A DNA stretch of 44,017 nucleotides, from the IMG/VR virus record IMGVR_UViG_3300045931_000023, positions 1 to 44,017 of that record. One strand, 5' to 3'. How positions within the stretch are numbered: the first letter of the stretch is position 1; the number at the start of each line of letters is the position of its first letter. The translations under genes were made by a program, and so were the position numbers. Shown piece by piece: positions 22,572 through 30,504 of the stretch. The notes beneath the pieces were generated by a model, which was given only the letters and a program-made list of their open reading frames with translations, did no database searches and was not told the origin of the DNA. This DNA is from a virus.

Positions 22572-22943
22572 ATGGGGCAACAAGCCGCACTGCAGTTGAT
22601 TCCTGGGTTTGGCTCGATGTACAGCGCCGCGCTGCAGGACAAAGCGAACCGGCGAGCCTTGCAGGCGCAGATCACCGCGAACGATGACGCGCTGAACTTC
22701 GCGAAGGAACTGGAGCGCCAGCGGCAGCTCGAGCACGAACAGGAAGAGGCCGAGCGCCGCGCGCAGTGGGAGGCCTACGAGCAGCAGCGCCAGCCCTACC
22801 GGGATGCCGCGTCGTCGATTCTGGACGCCCGCATGGGGCGCCCGCGCGGCTCGTCTGGTCAGCGCCTGAGCGGCATGCTGGGGCCGACTGGCCCATCGGC
22901 GCCGAAGGCACCGGGACGACTCAGCCGCTTGGGAGGCTACTAA
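22572..22943 (+). CDS. Helical internal virion protein candidate
   Basis: 123 residues. It opens with GQQAALQLIPGFGSMYSAALQ, a glycine-containing hydrophobic helix, and continues as a strongly charged Glu/Arg/Gln coiled coil (KELERQRQLEHEQEEAERR). The C-terminus is Pro/Gly-rich. This pattern is common in short genes before ejection proteins. Function inferred from position only. Confidence 0.5.
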   Translation: MGQQAALQLIPGFGSMYSAALQDKANRRALQAQITANDDALNFAKELERQRQLEHEQEEAERRAQWEAYEQQRQPYRDAASSILDARMGRPRGSSGQRLSGMLGPTGPSAPKAPGRLSRLGGY

Positions 22944-22944
22944 C

Positions 22945-23538
22945 ATGATGGTCTGGGATCCGCTTCGTGGTGAGTGGGTGGACGAACGCGATGACACGTA
23001 CGCGCCGTCGCCGAATACTGGCGATGTGCCACCTGGGCAGGCCAGGGTCTTCGGTAGCGGCGGCGACTCTCCATACAGCGCGGGCGACGAAGGCGGGCTC
23101 ACGCGCTATCCAGGCCCATTCCGTCCCAACTACAGCTTCGGTGCCGCACCCTCGTTCGAGTTCCGCCGTCCCACGGGCGCGGATGTCGAAGCCGATCCCA
23201 GTTTCGACTTTCGCCGAGGCCTGGGACAAAAGGGCATTGAGCAGAGCGCCGCCGCGCGAGGCCTGCTGCGCACCGGCGGCACGCTGAAAGACATCCTCGG
23301 CTTCAACCAGAACTTCGCGAGCCAGGAATACAGCAACGTCTATGACCGGATGTTCCGCGAAGCGCAGGAGAACTACCGCCCGCGGTTCAACGAATGGATG
23401 TTCCTGCAGCAAGCGAACCAGCGCGCGGCCGATCTCGAGTGGCAGCGGTTCTGGGACGAGTGGACGTACAACAACCCGAGCGCGACCACGATCTACAACG
23501 CCGGGCAGGATGGCCCACCGGACGTGGGGCGACGGTAA
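22945..23538 (+). CDS. Internal/ejection-associated virion protein candidate
   Basis: 197 residues starting MMVWDPLRG (the second Met is equally possible). The key block FDFRRGLGQKGIEQSAAARGLL with GGTLKDILGFNQNFASQEY is widespread in phage genes located before large internal proteins. The C-terminal part is helical and Trp-rich (DLEWQRFWDEWTY). Exact role unknown. Confidence 0.55.
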   Translation: MMVWDPLRGEWVDERDDTYAPSPNTGDVPPGQARVFGSGGDSPYSAGDEGGLTRYPGPFRPNYSFGAAPSFEFRRPTGADVEADPSFDFRRGLGQKGIEQSAAARGLLRTGGTLKDILGFNQNFASQEYSNVYDRMFREAQENYRPRFNEWMFLQQANQRAADLEWQRFWDEWTYNNPSATTIYNAGQDGPPDVGRR

Positions 23539-24909
23539 ATGGCGATCCCCTACGCCCGCCGTGCGTATGACCTTGAGCCGGCCCACCGGCTCGTGGATCT
23601 CCTGCTGCGTCGTGGCGACATCCAGGCGCGCGGGCTTTCGCAGGAGAGCGCGGGGAAGCAGGAAGCGGCGCGGTCCTTGGGGCAACTCGCCTTGCAGGGG
23701 ATGGACCGCTATCGGCAGGGGCAGATCGACGAACGCGACGCGGCGGCGGCAGCGCAGGAAGGCACACTGCGACAACTCCAGATCGACGCGGCGACGCGCA
23801 GTGGGCAGGCCGCGGAGCAGACGCAGGCGGATGATCTCCGGCGCCGCGGGATCATGCGGAGCGGTGGGACACGCGCGGAGATCCTGAAGCAACTTGAGCG
23901 CGATCCGGAGGGCTACGCCAAAGCGCAGGAGCACTTCGCCTCGGTCGATGCCGCGAAGAATCGCCTCTGGGGCACGGTGGCGGCGGCGGTGCGGGACTTC
24001 GGAGACTCACCGGACGCGGCGATGGCGGGCCTCGACGAGATGATCCGCATGGGCTTCGACGAGCGGGCTCTCGAGGGCATCCGCGCACGCATCCAGCAGG
24101 ATCCCAAGTCCGTGCCGGGCATCATCGATCACTTCTTGAAAAACAGTCCCGATGAAGCCCACCAGGCGCGCGTCACGAAGCCGCCAGAGCGCGGGCAATA
24201 CCTGAATCTCGGCGCTGGTGGTGTGTTCGACACGGCGACGCGGTCAGTGGTGGAGGGGACCGCGCAGCCGCCTGATGCGCCTTCGCGTGATCCGAACCCG
24301 ACCGAGGCGTCGCTCGCGGCGCGGGCGGCGGCTGGAGACGAGCAGGCCAAGCAGGCGCTCAAGATTCTACGCGACCAGCGGGCGACGGATCGGTCCACGG
24401 GCGGGACGCAGATGTCTCCGTCGATGGAGGCCAACGTCATCAACCGACTCTCGACGCAGTGGCAGCGTGCCGTGGCGCCTGTCGCGGAACTCGATCGGCA
24501 GGGAAAAATCATGGACGCAGCGCTTGACGCCGCGCGCCGCGGCGACATTGCGCAGGGCTCAGAGGCGCTGCTGGTGACGTTCCAGAAGATCCTCGATCCG
24601 ACGTCGGTGGTCCGTGAAACGGAGGCCATGCGAAGCGTTGGCATGCAATCGCTGATGAGCCGCGCCCAAGGCGCGTTGCAGCGCATCCAGCAAGGCGGTT
24701 CAGGGTTGACGCTTGCGGAACAGGAGAAATACGCCACGCTCGCGCGTGAGCTCATCACGGCGCAAGTCGGCGGCTATCTGAAGGCGCAGAAGGAGCGCAT
24801 CGGCAAGACGGCCGATCGCTACAACATCCCGCGTGAGTTGATTTTCGAGGACTACGAATTCGGCAAGCCGACGAGCGGGAAGTACTCCGTTGTGAGCGTG
24901 GAGAACTGA
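23539..24909 (+). CDS. Large helical internal (ejection) protein candidate
   Basis: 456 residues, starting directly after the previous stop. It is predominantly helical with abundant Gln/Ala/Arg/Glu; segments such as KQEAARSLGQLALQGMDRYRQG and QSLMSRAQGALQRIQQGGSG are typical of ejection proteins that form a trans-envelope conduit. No enzymatic motif is recognised. It shares its last base with the next gene's ATG. Confidence 0.55.
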   Translation: MAIPYARRAYDLEPAHRLVDLLLRRGDIQARGLSQESAGKQEAARSLGQLALQGMDRYRQGQIDERDAAAAAQEGTLRQLQIDAATRSGQAAEQTQADDLRRRGIMRSGGTRAEILKQLERDPEGYAKAQEHFASVDAAKNRLWGTVAAAVRDFGDSPDAAMAGLDEMIRMGFDERALEGIRARIQQDPKSVPGIIDHFLKNSPDEAHQARVTKPPERGQYLNLGAGGVFDTATRSVVEGTAQPPDAPSRDPNPTEASLAARAAAGDEQAKQALKILRDQRATDRSTGGTQMSPSMEANVINRLSTQWQRAVAPVAELDRQGKIMDAALDAARRGDIAQGSEALLVTFQKILDPTSVVRETEAMRSVGMQSLMSRAQGALQRIQQGGSGLTLAEQEKYATLARELITAQVGGYLKAQKERIGKTADRYNIPRELIFEDYEFGKPTSGKYSVVSVEN

Positions 24910-26399
24910 TGCCGCAGCAGACCTACACCGTGCGCGACAACGACACGGGCGAGACGTTCCGCTTCCAGTGGTCCGGCGCGCAGCCGCCCACGGAGCAGGA
25001 CATCAAGGCCAAGGTCGAAGAGGAGCGCGCGAAGAAGGTGCCGCCAACGCCGGCCCCATCGCATGAGCCCGATCGCCTGGAGCAACTCGCCAACGATGTC
25101 GAGGACTTCGCGATCGGAGGCGTGCTCCGGAGCGGTGTCGCGCGGTCGGCCTACAACGCCGCGCGGCTCATGACGAAGCCCGCGCCAGGCGCAAGTCCAC
25201 TGCCGGAAGATCCGGCGTTCCTGCAGCCGAAGAACGACGCGGAGCGCGCGGGACAGGCCCTCGAGCAGATGGCCGAGTTCTTCGTCCCCAGCGCCGCGAT
25301 CTCGAAGGTGCCTCGACTTGCGACGGCGCCGACGCTGGCGAAGGCCGCGATGGAGGCTGCCGGTTCGGCGGGCGTGGCGACGGTGCAGGGCGGGAATCCG
25401 GCGACCGCTGCGGCGACCGCGGCGCTCGGGCCGGTATTGGGCAAGGTGCTGACGTCGGTGCCGAAGGCCTTGCGTGTCGGGGCTGAGGAACAGGTCACGA
25501 AAGCCCTCGGCGCGACGAAAGAACGATACAAGGCGATGGCGAATCGCCTCGCGCCGCAGATCCTCAAGCGTGGCCTTGGCGGAAGTCGCGAGTCACTCTT
25601 GGCGCAGGCGACAGAGACGGCCTCACTCGTGGGCGATGAGATTGACGACGCCTTGATGCGCGTCGGGGCACGTGGCGTGGATCCGAAACCCGTGATCGAC
25701 GCATTGGAGAGTGCGAAGGACGCGTTCCGTACGACCGCGCTCGACGGCACCGTGGTCGTGTTCGAGCCACGGTCCATCAAGCAACTGGAAAAGTTGCAGA
25801 AGATTGTCGGCGACCTCGGCCCGAACGCGTCCGTTGACCAACTCGTGGCCGTGCGGCGCGCGTGGGACAAGGTTGTGGATCAGGCTGGCGGGTTCTCTCA
25901 TCGAGCGCCGGGCGCGATCGGCGTGCCCCTGAAGGACACGACCGAGGCATGGGCGAAGCGCGAAGCGAGCGGCGCGATTCGTAAGCTGCTGGAAGTCGAA
26001 GCGCCAGACCTGGCCGCGGTCAACAAAGAGTACGCCTTTTGGAAACAACTCGAGGACGTGCTGACGCAGACGCAGCAGCGCACGCAACCGCAGGGGAAGG
26101 GCATCGGCTCGATCGCCACGAAAGGCGCAGGGCAGGTTGTGGGCGGGATAGCCGGGTCATCTGGTGGGCCGATGGGTGCGGTTGGCGGCGCCGTGGTGGT
26201 CGGGCAACTCGCGGAGATGGCGCGGCGGGCGTTCACGTCTCCGCGCTGGCGGCTGATTGATGCGCGGCTGCGGAATCAGCTCGCCGATGCGCTGTCGTCA
26301 GGGAACACGCAGCAGGCGACGAACGTGCTCACGCGGATTACGGCGTTTCTCGGGTCGAAGGTGGGCGGCTCAATGCCGGCGCCGCAGGCGTCGCATTAG
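24909..26399 (+). CDS. Second large internal (ejection) protein candidate
   Basis: 496 residues. It begins with a small beta domain (QTYTVRDNDTGETFRFQWSG) resembling short N-terminal modules of phage internal proteins. An Ala-rich helical body follows, with ATVQGGNPATAAATAALGPVLGKVL and GIAGSSGGPMGAVGGAVVVG near the C-terminus, both weakly hydrophobic Gly/Ala helices that could insert in membranes. No lytic transglycosylase motif is seen. The 3' end overlaps the stop of a small opposite-strand gene. Confidence 0.55.
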   Translation: MPQQTYTVRDNDTGETFRFQWSGAQPPTEQDIKAKVEEERAKKVPPTPAPSHEPDRLEQLANDVEDFAIGGVLRSGVARSAYNAARLMTKPAPGASPLPEDPAFLQPKNDAERAGQALEQMAEFFVPSAAISKVPRLATAPTLAKAAMEAAGSAGVATVQGGNPATAAATAALGPVLGKVLTSVPKALRVGAEEQVTKALGATKERYKAMANRLAPQILKRGLGGSRESLLAQATETASLVGDEIDDALMRVGARGVDPKPVIDALESAKDAFRTTALDGTVVVFEPRSIKQLEKLQKIVGDLGPNASVDQLVAVRRAWDKVVDQAGGFSHRAPGAIGVPLKDTTEAWAKREASGAIRKLLEVEAPDLAAVNKEYAFWKQLEDVLTQTQQRTQPQGKGIGSIATKGAGQVVGGIAGSSGGPMGAVGGAVVVGQLAEMARRAFTSPRWRLIDARLRNQLADALSSGNTQQATNVLTRITAFLGSKVGGSMPAPQASH

Positions 26400-26551
26400 T
26401 CACCGGGGATGGCGTCGTAGATCGCATCCCCAAACGCATTGAGCCACGCGGGCGCGTAGATGTTTTGGGTGTAGGCGTAGAAGAGAGCGAGACACAGGTA
26501 GCCGATGAGGAACCATTTACAGACGGTCCACGCACGACGGGCCACGGTCAT
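26396..26551 (-). CDS. Small opposite-strand membrane protein
   Basis: A 51-codon gene on the - strand inside what would otherwise be a 180-base gap. The protein reads MTVARRAWTVCKWFLIG, then a hydrophobic helix (LCLALFYAYTQ) and a soluble tail ending DAIYDAIPGD. The N-terminus is positively charged before the membrane segment. Codon third positions are mostly G or C, as in neighbouring genes. A TACACT hexamer lies 8 bases upstream of the ATG (26560-26565 on the + strand), so the message may be nearly leaderless; no good -35 is visible. It is the only - strand gene among the late genes. Confidence 0.5.
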   Translation of the reverse strand: MTVARRAWTVCKWFLIGYLCLALFYAYTQNIYAPAWLNAFGDAIYDAIPGD

Positions 26552-26579
26552 AACCGATCAGTGTAGCAGGAACTAGACG

Positions 26580-27296
26580 ATGCCTGGGACCTTGGCTCCG
26601 TTCTTTCGGCAACAGTGGTTCGACGGCAACGGCGACCCGCTCAGTAGCGGTTCGCTCGAAACCTATCTCGCCGGAACCTCTACGCCTGTCGCGACTTACT
26701 CCGATGTCGGTCTGGGCGTCGCCAACCCCACGACTATCACGCTGAACTCGGCCGGGCGGCCAGAAGTCAGCTCGGTGGAGGTCGCGATCTTTCTGGTGCC
26801 TGGTGTCAGTTACAAAGTCATCTGCAAGAACAGCGCAGGCACCGTCATCTGGACCCAAGACAACGTGTCCGCGGTGCCGCCCACGACCATCGATCTGGAC
26901 GTCACCGGGACGGCTGGCGTGACGTTGACGGCTGGCGAGGTGGTCTACCTCTCGGATGGCTCCGGAAGCCTCGTGGCGGGGCGCTGGTACAAGGGCGACG
27001 CGGATCTCTACTACGCCTCGGTGCTCGCGCTCGCGGTGGGATTCGCGACGGCAGCCATCAGCAGCGGCTCGAGCGGCTCGGTGCGGCGCGCAGGTCGGGT
27101 GACGGGCCTTTCGGGCTTGACGGCTGGGCAGACCTATTTCATTTCGGCCACGGCTGGCGCGTTGACGGCGACGCCTCCCGCGTTCGCGCGTGCGGTGGGC
27201 ATCGCGGATTCCACGACGTCACTCATCATCGTGCCCACGGCGCCGTTCCTGAATTCCGCGGATGACGGCATCTTGGCGACGGAGGTCTTCAGCTAA
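26580..27296 (+). CDS. Tail fibre/tailspike N-terminal-type protein
   Basis: 238 residues. PFFRQQWFDGNGDPLSSGSLETYLAGTSTPVATYSD and NPTTITLNSAGRPEV follow the widespread phage fibre pattern FxDNxGxPLxxGxLxTYxAGTxTPxxxYxDxxG...NPIxLDxxGR, a virion-attachment domain. Beta-rich Gly/Ser/Thr repeats then follow. It opens the fibre module after the ejection genes. Receptor-binding specificity cannot be inferred. Confidence 0.7.
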   Translation: MPGTLAPFFRQQWFDGNGDPLSSGSLETYLAGTSTPVATYSDVGLGVANPTTITLNSAGRPEVSSVEVAIFLVPGVSYKVICKNSAGTVIWTQDNVSAVPPTTIDLDVTGTAGVTLTAGEVVYLSDGSGSLVAGRWYKGDADLYYASVLALAVGFATAAISSGSSGSVRRAGRVTGLSGLTAGQTYFISATAGALTATPPAFARAVGIADSTTSLIIVPTAPFLNSADDGILATEVFS

Positions 27297-27646
27297 TGGC
27301 GGTCTATACGAAGCAACTGTTGTCAGGCTCGACCAACGGGCTCGGGATTAAGGTCGTGCAGACGTCCACCGCGGGCACCTTGATCCACACGGCAGACTCG
27401 ACGGCCAAGGATGAAGTCTGGCTGTGGGCGGTGAACTCCGATACCTCCGCGCGGAAGCTGACGATTGAGTTCGGCGGGGTCAGCTCTCCGGATGATCTCA
27501 TCGAGGTGACGATCCAGCCGGAAGACGGACTCTTCCCGGTCGTGCCGGGCATTCCGCTGACGGGCGGCGTGGTCGTGCGGGCCTTCTGCGCCTCAGCGAA
27601 CGTCGTGATGATTCACGGCTACGTCAACCGGATCACGGGGGCATAG
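27296..27646 (+). CDS. Small beta-sandwich tail/virion protein
   Basis: 116 residues, ATG overlapping the previous TAA. Strands such as TSTAGTLIHTADSTAKDEVWLWAVN and RKLTIEFGGV, then GIPLTGGVVVRAFCASANVVMIHGYVN, match small phage proteins that decorate tails or capsids. No catalytic motif. Confidence 0.5.
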   Translation: MAVYTKQLLSGSTNGLGIKVVQTSTAGTLIHTADSTAKDEVWLWAVNSDTSARKLTIEFGGVSSPDDLIEVTIQPEDGLFPVVPGIPLTGGVVVRAFCASANVVMIHGYVNRITGA

Positions 27647-27648
27647 CG

Positions 27649-27930
27649 ATGGGCGCACGCATCCAGTATCGCTACTCGCCGGTTCGGCTGATTCAGCGCG
27701 GGACGATCACGATCACCGCCGGCAACGCGGCGGCTACGGCCACGGTGACGTCGGTGAACACCGCGAAGGCGCGGCTGACGCATCTGGGCGCGACGATCGA
27801 CACGGGCGGATCGGCGGGCACGATCGCCGGCATACGGCTGACGCTGACGAATGCCACAACCGTGACCGCCACACGGGTTGGTACGACGGAAGACTACACG
27901 GTGAGCTACGAGCTGGTGGAGTTCGTCTGA
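27649..27930 (+). CDS. Small beta-rich virion protein
   Basis: 93 residues. QRGTITITAGNAAATATVTSVNTAKARL and TNATTVTATRVG suggest a single beta sandwich, of the kind found beside phage fibres. The last base is shared with the next ATG. Function unknown. Confidence 0.5.
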   Translation: MGARIQYRYSPVRLIQRGTITITAGNAAATATVTSVNTAKARLTHLGATIDTGGSAGTIAGIRLTLTNATTVTATRVGTTEDYTVSYELVEFV

Positions 27931-28382
27931 TGGCGTTTGGCATCCAGATCGACGCAGACGGGTTCGTGAAGGCGACACTCGACGCGCCGACACTGCCCGC
28001 GGTCTACACGATTCGCGGGGACGATCTCGACCCGATCGTGCGGGACCAGATCGAGCGCGGGCTGCGGCGCTACGTCAACGGCGAGTGGGTGCCGCGGGTG
28101 ATTCGCAGACGGCGCATCGGGCAGTACGAGTTCTTGAGCCGCTTTACCTTGGCGGAAGACATCGCGCTCGAGCAGTTCGCGCACACGACGGATCCGGAGG
28201 CGGCAACGACCGCGGCGACGGTGCGCGTGCTGTTCCGGCGATTCCAGTCCGCGCCGATCGTGGACTTGGACCACGCCGAGGTGCGGCAAGGACTGAACGA
28301 GATCGCGCGGGTGTTGATCGGGGCGGGCGTCTGGCGTGATCAGGCGGCGGCGGATGCGCGCGTCGCGGAGATTCTGGCGTGA
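27930..28382 (+). CDS. Hypothetical protein, tail region
   Basis: 150 residues, ATG overlapping the previous stop. QIDADGFVKATLDAPTLPAV opens with strands, followed by helices (EQFAHTTDPEAATTAATVRVL, LNEIARVLIGAGVW). No family recognised. Confidence 0.5.
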   Translation: MAFGIQIDADGFVKATLDAPTLPAVYTIRGDDLDPIVRDQIERGLRRYVNGEWVPRVIRRRRIGQYEFLSRFTLAEDIALEQFAHTTDPEAATTAATVRVLFRRFQSAPIVDLDHAEVRQGLNEIARVLIGAGVWRDQAAADARVAEILA

Positions 28383-28399
28383 GCATGGAGGGCCTTGGA

Positions 28400-29764
28400 G
28401 TGCGTACTCTTCTCATTCGTCTCTCACTGGTGGTGGCCGTTGTGGCGGTCTGCGCGTGGCCGGTTCAGGCGCAGCGGTCAAACGAACGGCGCGGGGAACT
28501 GGACACGGCGGCCGAGTGCGTGTCGATCGACGTCTCCGGTTTGGGCAGTGCGGTGGCGGACGTCACGGGGACGTGGGCCGGCACGTTGTCCTTCTACGTC
28601 GAAGGTGGCGGCGGCACGCGCAACGCGGTGGACGTCGCGAAGGCCGATACGCCCTCGACGTTCGTGAACACCACAACGGCCAATGGGGAATGGAAAGCCG
28701 ACGTGGCGGGCTACAAGGCCTTCGTCGTCTGCATGACCTCGTTTACCAGCGGCACCGCGCGGGTCGATCTCACGGCGGCCGGCACGGGTGGCGGCAGCGG
28801 AGGCGGTGGCGGAGGCGGCGGCGAAGTCACCAACGCAGGCACGTTCGCGACGCAGGAGAGCGGGACGCTGCTCACCGAGGTGCAGAGCATCTCGCACGCA
28901 GAAGACTCTGCGCATTCCTCTGGGCATGTGGGTGTGCAGGTTCTCGCCGTGCGGCAGGACTCACAGGTGGACTTCGCGGCTGATGGCGATTACGTGCCGC
29001 TGTCGATCAACGACGCCGGGGAACTGCGGGTCGCGTTCGCAGGGGCGGCGGGCGGCACGTCACTGGCTGACGATGCGGACTTCTCAGCCGGGACGACGCC
29101 ATTTACCCCGGTCGGCGGGTTCTACCAGTCGTCCGTCACGGCCTGCACGGACGGCGACACCTGCGCGGTCGGCATCACGGCGCAGCGCGCGATCAAGGCC
29201 ACGCTCTACTCGGAAGCCGGCGCGGCGTTGACGCCCGCGACGGATGCCACCGAGGACAGCGCCGCGCCAGAAACCGGCCCACTGATTCAGGCTGAATTCG
29301 ATGACGCCAGCACGAACACGGTGGACGAAGACGACGCCGGCAAGCTCCGGATTGATGCCAATCGAATCCTGTATACACGCCAGATCGATCCGTGTTCGGG
29401 GAGTGGGACCAAGCTCTATCTGCCGTTTGACATCACGACGGCGACGACGACGGAAATCACGCCCTCGCTCGCTGGATCCTCGACGCATTACTACATCTGC
29501 GCGCTCAACATCGTGACGCAGGCGGCGAACTCGGTGAACCTCGTTGATGACAACTCCGACAACTGCGATTCGGTGACGGCCAGCCTGATCAGCAGCGGCC
29601 TGGCGGCGACGGATGGCTGGTACTTCGCGGCCAACGGCGGTATCACCATCGGGAATGGGGCCGGGTCGATCATGCGAACGCAGACCTCGAATTCCGTGCT
29701 GTGCCTGGTCACCAGCGCAGCCACCGAGCTGCACGGGCAGTTCGTCGTGGTGGCGGCACCGTAA
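28400..29764 (+). CDS. Secreted protein with signal peptide (1st of five), Gly-linker and beta domains
   Basis: 454 residues from GTG at 28400, selected because GGAGGG lies seven bases upstream and the protein then opens with a textbook signal peptide: Met-Arg-Thr, a Leu/Val/Ala core, and AWPVQA as the cleavage site. After cleavage comes a beta domain, a poly-Gly linker (GGGSGGGGGGGGE near residue 140), and a long Gly/Thr/Asp-rich beta region with ALNIVTQAANSVNLVDDNS, reminiscent of phage fibre-like tips. Sec export of a phage structural-type protein is unusual. An ATG at 28385 would weaken the signal peptide start. Function unknown. Confidence 0.65.
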   Translation: MRTLLIRLSLVVAVVAVCAWPVQAQRSNERRGELDTAAECVSIDVSGLGSAVADVTGTWAGTLSFYVEGGGGTRNAVDVAKADTPSTFVNTTTANGEWKADVAGYKAFVVCMTSFTSGTARVDLTAAGTGGGSGGGGGGGGEVTNAGTFATQESGTLLTEVQSISHAEDSAHSSGHVGVQVLAVRQDSQVDFAADGDYVPLSINDAGELRVAFAGAAGGTSLADDADFSAGTTPFTPVGGFYQSSVTACTDGDTCAVGITAQRAIKATLYSEAGAALTPATDATEDSAAPETGPLIQAEFDDASTNTVDEDDAGKLRIDANRILYTRQIDPCSGSGTKLYLPFDITTATTTEITPSLAGSSTHYYICALNIVTQAANSVNLVDDNSDNCDSVTASLISSGLAATDGWYFAANGGITIGNGAGSIMRTQTSNSVLCLVTSAATELHGQFVVVAAP

Positions 29765-30504
29765 TGCGGCGCCTGCTCGTTCTGATCGGTGCGCTCGCGT
29801 GCCTCTGGGCGCAGCCTGCCGTCGCGGCCGTCGCGCATGATGGCGAGGCGGCGGTCACTGGCGCCAATGGCGGGGCGACAACCACGATCACGCTGTCCGC
29901 GAAGACGACGGCCGGGTCCGATCGCTTGGGCGTGCTGCGCTGCACGTTCCAGGTGCCGGGCAATCTCGTGGGCAATGCCGCGACGTGGAACGGGGTCACG
30001 ATGGGTGCGCCACGGGTGACCGTCGATAACGCCGATGGCAGGGGCGTCAGGATTTGGGCCATTGTCAACCCGCCCACGACTGCCTCTGATGTCGTGGTCG
30101 ATGCGAACTCAGGCGGCGGCACGGGCTACATCTGCACGGCGACCAGCTACAACGGCGTCGATCAGACGACGCCTGTGTCCGCTACCAATACGGCCAGCGG
30201 CACGGCGACCACGGCCACCGTGGACTGCACGGCGGGCTCGTCGGACACCATGATCGTGGACTCGCTGTACTACACCGGGTCCGGCACATCGCCGAGCGTC
30301 GGCGCGAACCAGACGCAGGAAGCCAACACGGATCAGGGCTCGTGGTTCTCGGCGTTCAGTCGGCAGGACGGCGCGGACGGGGACACGATGTCATGGACTG
30401 TGGCGCCAACGCCGGTCTGGTCGATCGGGTGCGCGACTCTGGCTCCGGTGTCGGGCGGTGCTGCCGTAACGCCCAGAGGGACGCTCCTGGGGGTGCTCCC
30501 GTGA
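29764..30504 (+). CDS. Secreted beta-sandwich protein with signal peptide (2nd of five)
   Basis: 246 residues, ATG overlapping the previous TAA. RRLLVLIGALACLWAQPAVA is a signal peptide with Ala-x-Ala cleavage. The mature part is Gly/Thr/Ala-rich (VTGANGGATTTITLSAKTT, IVNPPTTASDVVVDANSGGG, YNGVDQTTPVSATNTASG), a lectin-like or adhesin-like beta sandwich pattern also seen in bacterial extracellular proteins. Several Cys residues could form disulfides in the periplasm. No catalytic residues are recognised. Confidence 0.62.
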   Translation: MRRLLVLIGALACLWAQPAVAAVAHDGEAAVTGANGGATTTITLSAKTTAGSDRLGVLRCTFQVPGNLVGNAATWNGVTMGAPRVTVDNADGRGVRIWAIVNPPTTASDVVVDANSGGGTGYICTATSYNGVDQTTPVSATNTASGTATTATVDCTAGSSDTMIVDSLYYTGSGTSPSVGANQTQEANTDQGSWFSAFSRQDGADGDTMSWTVAPTPVWSIGCATLAPVSGGAAVTPRGTLLGVLP

